A stretch of 7,489 nucleotides of DNA from an uncultured Brachyspira sp. (lineage in GTDB: Bacteria; Spirochaetota; Brachyspiria; Brachyspirales; Brachyspiraceae). The position numbers and the translations under genes are program-made. Location of the stretch: positions 1-7,489 of the forward strand of contig CAKVCJ010000087.1 in NCBI GenBank assembly GCA_934725655.1. The letters are read 5' to 3'. This document shows positions 1 to 4,860 of the stretch, piece by piece. Within the stretch, counting starts at the first letter, position 1, and each line of letters starts with the position of its first letter. The notes beneath the pieces are model-generated. The model was not told where the DNA came from and did no database searches. It worked only from the letters and a program-made list of their open reading frames with translations.

Positions 1-93
1 AAAGAATATTATAAATTAATAGATTTAAATATAATAGATATGTTTCCAGACACTTATCATATAGAATTAATTTCTTATTTAGAGTTAAAATAA
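1..93 (+). CDS. C-terminal fragment of a TrmA/RlmD-type RNA (uracil-5-)-methyltransferase
   Basis: Frame 1 is open from the left edge to a TAA at 91-93 and gives 30 residues; the start lies outside the window. The fragment holds D-M-F-P-D-T-Y-H-I-E followed by a short hydrophobic strand (ISYLEL). This is the typical C-terminus of SAM-dependent RNA m5U methyltransferases (TrmA, RlmC, RlmD), where a DxFPxTxHxE segment near the active site precedes the last strand of the Rossmann fold. The catalytic cysteine and SAM-binding motifs would lie upstream and cannot be checked. These enzymes methylate uridine-54 of tRNA or specific uridines of 23S rRNA; which one this is cannot be told from the tail. 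No terminator separates it from the next gene 58 nt downstream, but a promoter-like pair lies in the gap. Confidence 0.68.
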   Translation, partial: KEYYKLIDLNIIDMFPDTYHIELISYLELK

Positions 94-98
94 TTATA

Positions 99-126
99 TT
101 GATATTAGTAATAAAAAATATATAAT
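99..126 (+). promoter_or_regulatory. Predicted sigma70-type promoter for the MBL-fold gene
   Basis: TTGATA (99-104) and TATAAT (121-126) are separated by 16 nt. The -35 matches consensus at five of six positions and the -10 at all six. Transcription would start near 133, leaving a leader of about 19 nt that holds the ribosome binding site AGGAG (135-139). The background is AT-rich, so a TATAAT alone would mean little; the paired -35 at good spacing is what supports it. It suggests the gene can be transcribed separately from the methyltransferase gene. Confidence 0.5.
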
Positions 127-151
127 TCTATTTTAGGAGTGATAAAACATC

Positions 152-910
152 ATGAAAATCATTTTTTTAGGCACTGGTACATCAGATGGTGTTCCTATGA
201 TAGGCTGCAAATGCAATGTTTGTAAAAGCAGAGATAAAAGAGACAAAAGAACAAGAGCATCTGTTTTAATACAGCATAAAAATAAAAATTACATAATAGA
301 TACCTCTTTAGATTTCAGAGAGCAAATGCTAAGAGAAAAAGTTGATAGTTTAGAAGCAGTATTTTACACCCATCATCATGCCGACCATTCTTCTGGAATA
401 GTAGATTTGCGTTCATTAAATTTTATCATGCATAAACATATAGATTGCTACGGCAATAAAGATACTATGGACGTATTAGAAGATAAATATGATTACATAT
501 TTAACCCCATTCAAATAGGCGGAGGAATACCAGATTTAGTATTTCATATTATAGAAAAACCTATAAAATTTGACGATATAACTGTAACTCCTATTCCTGT
601 AAAACATGGCATACTAAATATATTGGGCTACAGATTTAATAATTTCACATATATTACAGATGCAAGCTCTATAAGTGATGAAAGTTTAAAACTTATAGAA
701 GGCAGTGAGATTTTAGTATTAAACGGCTTAAGATATCGTCCTCATAGTACGCATTTATCACTTCAAGAATCAGTTAATATAGCAGATACTATTAAAGCTA
801 AAAAGACATTTTTCACACATTTAACTCATGATGTACTTCATAAGAATTTGGAAAAAGAGCTCCCAAAAAACATGTACGGTGCCTACGATGGCTTAACTTT
901 AGAAATATAA
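152..910 (+). CDS. PhnP-like metallo-beta-lactamase-fold phosphodiesterase
   Basis: This is a 252-residue metallo-beta-lactamase-fold hydrolase. The N-terminus G-T-G-T-S-D-G-V-P is typical of the PhnP/RNase Z-like branch. The dinuclear metal site appears complete: H74-x-H76-x-D78-H79, H152 (PVKHG), D170 (ITDAS) and H223. C19, C21, C24 and H226 match the extra structural zinc site of E. coli PhnP, and H201 (HSTHLS) sits where PhnP has its catalytic histidine; these matches are from memory of PhnP, not an alignment. PhnP opens cyclic ribose 1,2-phosphates in phosphonate breakdown, but relatives occur in many bacteria without that pathway and no phn gene is visible here. The true substrate is therefore unknown, probably a small cyclic or diester phosphate. 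No signal peptide is seen, so it is cytosolic. The start at 152 is supported by AGGAG at 135-139, and the length is normal for the family. Confidence 0.88.
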   Translation: MKIIFLGTGTSDGVPMIGCKCNVCKSRDKRDKRTRASVLIQHKNKNYIIDTSLDFREQMLREKVDSLEAVFYTHHHADHSSGIVDLRSLNFIMHKHIDCYGNKDTMDVLEDKYDYIFNPIQIGGGIPDLVFHIIEKPIKFDDITVTPIPVKHGILNILGYRFNNFTYITDASSISDESLKLIEGSEILVLNGLRYRPHSTHLSLQESVNIADTIKAKKTFFTHLTHDVLHKNLEKELPKNMYGAYDGLTLEI

Positions 911-923
911 TATATTTTTAATA

Positions 924-951
924 TTGATTATAAATATTAATCGTATATACT
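924..951 (+). promoter_or_regulatory. Predicted promoter of the PTS gene
   Basis: TTGATT (924-929) and TATACT (946-951) are 16 nt apart, placing the transcription start near 958 and giving a leader of about 43 nt before ATG 1001. The -10 element lies inside the left arm of the inverted repeat at 938-967, as expected if the repeat is an operator. A second -10-like string (TATAAA, 970-975) exists but has no good -35 at the right distance. Confidence 0.45.
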
Positions 952-967
952 TATATATATACGATTA
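938..967. promoter_or_regulatory. Perfect 12-bp inverted repeat, candidate operator of the PTS gene
   Basis: TAATCGTATATA (938-949) and TATATACGATTA (956-967) are exact reverse complements around a 6-nt centre. The repeat covers the predicted -10 and the predicted start site, a classic repressor position. It lies between the MBL-fold stop (910) and the PTS start (1001). It could also fold as an RNA hairpin, but no U-run follows directly, so an intrinsic terminator is less likely. The binding regulator cannot be named from the sequence. AT-rich DNA gives chance palindromes, but the CG-containing arms and the exact 12-bp match make pure chance unlikely. Confidence 0.5.
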
Positions 968-990
968 TGTATAAAATATTTTTATATATT

Positions 991-995
991 GGAGG
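991..995 (+). promoter_or_regulatory. Ribosome binding site that fixes the PTS start
   Basis: GGAGG at 991-995 is a near-ideal Shine-Dalgarno sequence. It lies 5 nt before ATG 1001 and only 2 nt before ATG 998. The longer open frame starts at TTG 989, which would put the binding site inside the coding sequence, so that start is wrong. ATG 1001 is preferred; it also gives the N-terminus MFGYLQKIGKSL expected of this permease family. Confidence 0.8.
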
Positions 996-1000
996 ATATG

Positions 1001-2467
1001 ATGTTTGGTTATCTACAAAAAATAGGTAAATCCTTAATGGTACCTGTAGCTGTATTACCTGCAGCTGCTATTCTTTTGGGTATTGGTTATTGGATAGACC
1101 CTAATGGCTGGGGAGGCGGAAGCCCTGTTGCTGCTTTCTTTATTAAGGCAGGCGGTTCTATTATAGATAATATGCCTATATTGTTTGCGGTTGGAGTTGC
1201 TTTTGGTATGTCCAAAGACAGAAATGGTGCTGCTGCTTTGGCTGGACTTGTAGCATTTTTAGTTGTAACAACGCTTTTAGCTCCTGCTACTGTTGCTATG
1301 ATTCAAAGTAAAGATGCTGCTGATGTGGCTCCTGGTTTTGCTAAAATTAATAACCAATTTATAGGCATACTTTGCGGTATTATTGCAGGGGGATTATACA
1401 ACAAGTTTTCTGATGTGAAATTACCAGAATTCTTAGCATTCTTCAGCGGCAGAAGATTTGTACCAATAATTACTTCTGGTGTTATGATGATAGCATCATT
1501 CATCTTAATGGTTGTATGGCCTGCTATTTATGGCGGTTTAGTAAGTTTCGGCGAAGCTATTATTAGTCTTGGCCCTATAGGTGCTGGTATTTATGGTTTC
1601 TTTAACAGACTTTTAATTCCTGTTGGCTTACACCATGCTCTTAACTCAGTATTCTGGTTTGATGTTGCTGGTATTAATGATATACCTAATTTCTTGGGAG
1701 GACAGGCTTCTATTGATGCAGGAACTGCTACTGTAGGAGTTACTGGTATGTATCAAGCTGGATTCTTCCCTATTATGATGTTTGGTCTTTTAGGTGCTTG
1801 TTTGGCTTTCATTAAAAATGCTAAACCTGAAAATAGAAATAAAATTCGTTCTATAATGTTGGCTGCTGGTTTTGCTAGTTTCTTTACTGGTGTTACTGAG
1901 CCTATAGAGTTCTCATTTATGTTTGTTGCTCCTGTATTATATGTTATACACGCTCTATTAACTGCTATATCTTTGATTATTGCTTCTAGTATGAAATGGA
2001 TTGCTGGTTTCGGTTTCTCTGCTGGTTTAATAGACCTTGTTCTCTCTACAAGAAACCCTTTAGCTACTCAATGGTATATGTTAATTGTACAAGGTATAGT
2101 ATTCTTTATACTTTATTTTGTTATTTTCAATTTCGCTATTCAGAAATTTAATCTTAAAACTCCTGGAATAGAAGATGATGATGCAGATGAGATAGAAGTT
2201 ACTGTAACAACAGGCAAAAATGCTTCTTATGCAGATAAAGCATTACTTCTTCTTCATTTACTTGGAGGACTTGACAATATAGTTGATATTGATAACTGTG
2301 CTACAAGATTAAGATTAGAAGTAAAAGACAATACTGTGGTAAATGATGCTGAAATTAGAAAACATTTCCCTGGTGTATTAAGACCTGGTAAAACTTCTGT
2401 ACAAGTAATAGTAGGTACTGATGTACAATTCTTGGCAGATGAGTTTAAAAAGTTAGCAAAAAAATAA
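1001..2467 (+). CDS. PTS EIICB permease, glucose/N-acetylglucosamine family (NagE-like)
   Basis: This inner-membrane sugar permease imports and phosphorylates its substrate using phosphate relayed from EIIA. With the start at 1001 it has 488 residues: EIIC (about 1-385, many hydrophobic helices), an acidic linker after FNLKTPG (about 390-408), and EIIB (about 410-488). Seen in EIIC: the N-terminal YLQKIGKSL helix, NRLLIPVGLHH (H211-H212), GFFPIMMFG, and the substrate-loop motif G-V-T-E-P with E300. In EIIB, C433 in D-N-C-A-T-R-L-R-L is the expected phosphorylated cysteine. The S-K-D-R-N-G-A-A-A-L-A-G segment and the FNLKTPG linker resemble E. coli NagE more than PtsG, so N-acetylglucosamine is my first guess, with glucose possible. 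NagE carries a C-terminal EIIA that is absent here, so EIIA must come from another gene. It is transcribed alone: own promoter with inverted repeat upstream, terminator downstream, and no nagA/nagB beside it. Confidence 0.9.
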   Translation: MFGYLQKIGKSLMVPVAVLPAAAILLGIGYWIDPNGWGGGSPVAAFFIKAGGSIIDNMPILFAVGVAFGMSKDRNGAAALAGLVAFLVVTTLLAPATVAMIQSKDAADVAPGFAKINNQFIGILCGIIAGGLYNKFSDVKLPEFLAFFSGRRFVPIITSGVMMIASFILMVVWPAIYGGLVSFGEAIISLGPIGAGIYGFFNRLLIPVGLHHALNSVFWFDVAGINDIPNFLGGQASIDAGTATVGVTGMYQAGFFPIMMFGLLGACLAFIKNAKPENRNKIRSIMLAAGFASFFTGVTEPIEFSFMFVAPVLYVIHALLTAISLIIASSMKWIAGFGFSAGLIDLVLSTRNPLATQWYMLIVQGIVFFILYFVIFNFAIQKFNLKTPGIEDDDADEIEVTVTTGKNASYADKALLLLHLLGGLDNIVDIDNCATRLRLEVKDNTVVNDAEIRKHFPGVLRPGKTSVQVIVGTDVQFLADEFKKLAKK

Positions 2468-2490
2468 TATATCAGTATTATTAATTTATT

Positions 2491-2527
2491 AGGCATAGCA
2501 TTATTTCACAATGCTGTGCCTTTTTTT
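2491..2527 (+). terminator. Intrinsic terminator of the PTS gene
   Basis: AGGCATAGCATT (2491-2502) pairs with AATGCTGTGCCT (2510-2521) to form a 12-bp stem with one T-G wobble and a 7-nt loop. It is followed by an uninterrupted T-run through 2527. It begins 23 nt after the PTS stop codon. This is the clearest terminator in the window and separates the PTS gene from guaB. Confidence 0.9.
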
Positions 2528-2558
2528 ATATGTAAAAAAAATAATATAGAAAAAATCA

Positions 2559-2587
2559 TTGCAATAAAAATATTTGCATTATATAAT
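2559..2587 (+). promoter_or_regulatory. Predicted promoter of guaB
   Basis: TTGCAA (2559-2564) and a perfect TATAAT (2582-2587) are separated by 17 nt. The start site would be near 2594, giving a leader of about 29 nt with an AAGGA ribosome binding site (2609-2613) 9 nt before ATG 2623. The leader is too short for a purine riboswitch. The position just after the PTS terminator fits independent transcription of guaB. Confidence 0.6.
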
Positions 2588-2622
2588 TATTCATTGAATT
2601 TTTATTTTAAGGATTTTATCTT

Positions 2623-3744
2623 ATGCCAGCTAATTTAAAAGAAGCTCTAACCTTTGACGATGTATTATTAGTACCACAAGAATCAGATATTCTTCCCAAA
2701 GATGTATCTTTAGAAAGAAAATTAACAAAAAAAATAACATTAAAAACTCCATTAATAAGCTCGCCTATGGACACAGTAACAGAATCTCAAATGGCCATAG
2801 CAATGGCACTCTGCGGAGGATTGGGAGTTATACATAAAAACATGCCATTAGAACAACAAGCAAAAGAAGTAGAACTTGTAAAAACTTTTAAAGATATAGA
2901 AAATAAAGAAAAAGCAAGCATTGATGAAAAAGGTTCTTTGATTGCTGCGGCGGCTATAGGAATATCTGATGATAGATATGAAAGAACAGAAAAATTAATA
3001 GAAGCTGGTGTAAATGTAATAGTAATAGATACAGCACACGGCCATTCAAAAAATGTATTAGGAGCAATAGCAGATATAAAAAAGAAATACACTCAAGTAG
3101 AAGTTATAGCTGGAAACATTGCTACAAAAGATGGTGCTAAGGCTTTGATTGATGCGGGAGTTGATGCTATAAAAATAGGTATAGGTGCTGGTTCAATATG
3201 TACAACGAGAATTATTGCTGGTGTTGGAGTGCCTCAGCTTACTGCTATAGAAGATGCTTCTGAGATAGCTAAACAGCATAATATTGGCTCTATTGCTGAC
3301 GGCGGTATAAAATATTCTGGAGATATAGTAAAAGCATTTGCTATAGGAGCTGATGCTGTAATGGCTGGAGGGCTTTTCTCTTCTACTTATGAAGCTCCTG
3401 GTGACGTTATTATAATAGACGGCAAAAAATATAAGCCTTATAGAGGAATGGGTTCTGTTGGGGCTATGCTTCATGGAAGTAAAGATAGATATTTCCAAAG
3501 TGAGGTTGTAAGCAAATCTAAATTTGTGCCTGAAGGTATAGAGGGAGTTACTGAATATAAGGGGCATGTTTCTGATGTTGTTTATCAGATTACAGGCGGT
3601 ATTCGTGCTGGAATGGGATATATTGGTGCTAAAACTATAGAAGAATTACAGAAGAAAGCTGTATTCTTAAAAATTACAAATCAAGGTCTTGCTGAAAGCC
3701 ATGTACATGATGTAAAAATTACTTCTAAAGCTCCTAATTATTAA
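2623..3744 (+). CDS. guaB: IMP dehydrogenase, short form lacking the CBS (Bateman) domain
   Basis: This cytosolic enzyme oxidises IMP to XMP with NAD+, the committed step of guanine nucleotide synthesis. It has 373 residues, about 110-120 fewer than the usual 480-490. The N-terminal segment [10 protein letters not shown] (9-18) and S-S-P-M-D-T-V-T-E (46-54) are standard. After H-K-N-M-P (71-75) the chain goes through a charged linker (about 86-104) straight back into the barrel, so both CBS repeats are missing. The catalytic loop is G-A-G-S-I-C-T-T-R with C193; A189 replaces the usual proline. D225-G226-G227 binds phosphate, R-G-M-G-S (273-277) follows, and the flap holds R288-Y289. The tail E-S-H-x-H-D-V-x-I-T is typical. 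G-G-I-R-A-G-M-G-Y and the RY dyad argue against GMP reductase. CBS-less IMPDHs are known from Cryptosporidium parvum and, from memory, a shortened form from Borrelia. CBS-mediated ATP/GTP control should be absent. Codon choice changes along the gene (see findings). Confidence 0.93.
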   Translation: MPANLKEALTFDDVLLVPQESDILPKDVSLERKLTKKITLKTPLISSPMDTVTESQMAIAMALCGGLGVIHKNMPLEQQAKEVELVKTFKDIENKEKASIDEKGSLIAAAAIGISDDRYERTEKLIEAGVNVIVIDTAHGHSKNVLGAIADIKKKYTQVEVIAGNIATKDGAKALIDAGVDAIKIGIGAGSICTTRIIAGVGVPQLTAIEDASEIAKQHNIGSIADGGIKYSGDIVKAFAIGADAVMAGGLFSSTYEAPGDVIIIDGKKYKPYRGMGSVGAMLHGSKDRYFQSEVVSKSKFVPEGIEGVTEYKGHVSDVVYQITGGIRAGMGYIGAKTIEELQKKAVFLKITNQGLAESHVHDVKITSKAPNY

Positions 3745-3826
3745 AATATATTTTTAAGATATTAGATTTATTTCGAAACTAAATTAATAAATATTTGTAT
3801 TGTTTTAATTTACGTTCTTATTTTCA

Positions 3827-3983
3827 TTGCACTTTTTCCCGCCGCAAAAAGTGCAAATATTTTAACTATATATATTGGAATATGTATTAAGTATAAAATA
3901 ATACTTGTATTTTATGCTAAAAAATGCAGTCTTTTTGGTTCTTTTGGTCACAAAAAGAACTGGGGTGCGGGGGCTAGCCCCCG
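3827..3983. repeat. Composite hairpin repeat, copy A
   Basis: Three modules occur in order. First is a perfect 11-bp stem TTGCACTTTTT/AAAAAGTGCAA (3827-3837 and 3846-3856) with loop CCCGCCGC. Second, after an AT-rich spacer, comes a T-tract/A-tract hairpin around GTTCTTTT (3938-3945) and AAAAGAAC (3953-3960), followed by TGGGGTGC (3961-3968). Third is the palindrome CGGGGGCTAGCCCCCG (3968-3983). Positions 3891-3968 align without gaps to 4098-4175 in copy B with 63 of 78 identities by hand count. No transposase is nearby and no terminal target duplication was recognised. It looks like a non-autonomous or REP-like dispersed element, but copy number elsewhere cannot be seen. Confidence 0.75.
3968..3983. 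repeat. Perfect 16-bp GC-rich palindrome
   Basis: CGGGGGCTAGCCCCCG is a perfect self-complementary sequence of 16 bp, with 14 G/C bases in a region otherwise about 25-30% GC. It closes copy A of the composite repeat and is absent from copy B, which has a different end module. It lacks a following T-run on the plus strand (GAGAATAAAAAC follows), so it is not a standard terminator. With no spacer it cannot form a normal RNA hairpin loop without opening the central bases. Confidence 0.85.
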
Positions 3984-4059
3984 AGAATAAAAACTTAAAA
4001 AATAAATTTTGATGAGCTTAAAAATATTTATAATACATTGAAACAATAATTTTCTATCA

Positions 4060-4212
4060 ACTTTTTCCCGTAGCAAAAAGTACAAATTATGTATAAACTA
4101 TAAAATAATATCAACATTTTAAGCTAAATAATGCAGTTCTTTTGGTTCTTTGTGCCAACAAAAGAACTGGGGTGCTGCACGGTATGTGCTTCGTTAAGGG
4201 CAAAGCCATGCA
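4060..4212. repeat. Composite hairpin repeat, copy B
   Basis: This is a diverged copy of the element at 3827-3983 in the same orientation. The first hairpin is reduced to ACTTTTT/AAAAAGT (4060-4066 and 4075-4081) with loop CCCGTAGC. The second is AGTTCTTTTG/CAAAAGAACT (4135-4144 and 4159-4168), a perfect 10-bp stem followed by GGGGTGC. The end module differs from copy A: TGCA (4176-4179) and TGCA (4209-4212) bound an imperfect stem of about 37 bp total. After it, GCAAATATTTTAA repeats the sequence that follows the first hairpin of copy A (3853-3865). The family therefore seems assembled from interchangeable modules. Confidence 0.72.
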
Positions 4213-4248
4213 AATATTTTAATTATAAACTTAATTTTTTAGCTAATA

Positions 4249-4851
4249 TTAATTAGAATTTGTATATAATGTCCAACTGTTATCTGGAAGCTGATAATAA
4301 CTATTATTTACAAGACGTTCTATATTTCTCTTATAAAGTGCTGCCTCCACTTCTTTTATATTAGACATCGTAAGTTTTGGGTCTGATAATATTAAATATT
4401 CTGCTATAATTTTTCTGTCAGCATTTTCTTTTTCCATTATTTCTTTTATATATTCTATTCTAGTTTCTCCGTATTGAACTTCAGGCTCTGTAATATCAAA
4501 TGCTATATATGATAAATATCCGCTATTATTCTCACCAATATAGGCATTAGTTTTATAAAGGTTAATCTCATCTTGATTAAACATACTTCTAATTAAAGCT
4601 TCTTTATATTCTGAAGCAACCTCATCAGAAACATTTGTACTCACCATTATTAGGCTTAAATCTTTATCTGTTGAAAGAGTAGAAATCTGATAAGCACTCT
4701 CATCAATTTGTCTATATCTTCCCAAAACCTGTGCTTCTATTAAAGTCTTTCCGCCCAAAACTCTCATTTCAGGCTCTTGAACTAATATTAGTTTAGAACA
4801 GCTATTAAAAATAATTGATATAAAAATACAAAATACTAAATACTTTTTCAT
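4249..4851 (-). CDS. DUF1318 (YdbL-like) lipoprotein
   Basis: This is a 200-residue predicted lipoprotein. The signal peptide is MKKY plus a hydrophobic stretch, ending at F-N-S-C with C18 as the lipidated residue; this is looser than the E. coli lipobox but normal for spirochaetes. Residues 30-60 (G-G-K-T-L-I-E-A-Q-V-L-G-R-Y) and the C-terminal part E-N-A-D-R-K-I-I-A-E-Y (142-152) through the late tryptophan W193 fit, from memory, the DUF1318/YdbL family. The family call rests on pattern recognition, not a profile search. In E. coli YdbL modulates the YdbH-YnbE intermembrane bridge. The same partner arrangement is seen here: the upstream gene is AsmA-like, the gap is 9 nt, and the ribosome binding site GGAGA (4856-4860) directly follows the upstream TAA, implying co-transcription and probable translational coupling. 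A role at the outer membrane in lipid transport is inference. No terminator is evident after the stop. Confidence 0.72.
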   Translation of the reverse strand: MKKYLVFCIFISIIFNSCSKLILVQEPEMRVLGGKTLIEAQVLGRYRQIDESAYQISTLSTDKDLSLIMVSTNVSDEVASEYKEALIRSMFNQDEINLYKTNAYIGENNSGYLSYIAFDITEPEVQYGETRIEYIKEIMEKENADRKIIAEYLILSDPKLTMSNIKEVEAALYKRNIERLVNNSYYQLPDNSWTLYTNSN

Positions 4852-4860
4852 AAAATCTCC

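Larger units (their letters stand above)
3745..4248. other. Non-coding convergent intergenic region with composite hairpin repeats
   Basis: These 504 bp separate the converging ends of guaB and the minus-strand lipoprotein gene. I find no gene with a credible start and ribosome binding site, and no tRNA or rRNA. The left part (3745-3826) is plain AT-rich sequence with no clear terminator for guaB. The rest is dominated by two diverged copies of a composite repeat, listed separately, joined by AT-rich spacer (about 3984-4057). G/C runs inside the repeats stand out strongly from the surroundings. Confidence 0.8.

Noticed and set aside
938..967. Inverted repeat as an intrinsic terminator of the MBL-fold gene
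   Set aside because: The stem is nearly all A/T and no continuous T-run follows directly. Its position over a -10 element fits an operator better, though read-out as a weak terminator cannot be excluded.
989..1000. In-frame TTG at 989 and ATG at 998 as PTS start codons
   Set aside because: The GGAGG ribosome binding site at 991-995 would lie inside the gene or only 2 nt from the start. ATG 1001 has proper spacing and gives the usual N-terminus.
2588..2622. Riboswitch or attenuator ahead of guaB
   Set aside because: The predicted leader is about 29 nt with no stable stem, too short for a purine-sensing aptamer.
3193..3567. Minus-strand open frame of 124 codons opposite guaB, and a similar one at 2787-3092
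   Set aside because: guaB is unmistakable on the plus strand; these are antisense shadows with implausible composition.
2623..3744. GMP reductase instead of IMP dehydrogenase
   Set aside because: The short length fits GuaC, but the RY flap dyad, [14 protein letters not shown] and the E-S-H-x-H-D-V tail are IMP dehydrogenase features.
4150..4209. Minus-strand small open frame of about 32 codons starting at 4209 across repeat copy B
   Set aside because: It has no ribosome binding site, lies wholly in repeat sequence, and copy A has no start codon at the matching place.
3827..4212. CRISPR array
   Set aside because: There are only two diverged copies, the units are too long with internal hairpins, and no regular spacer length is seen.
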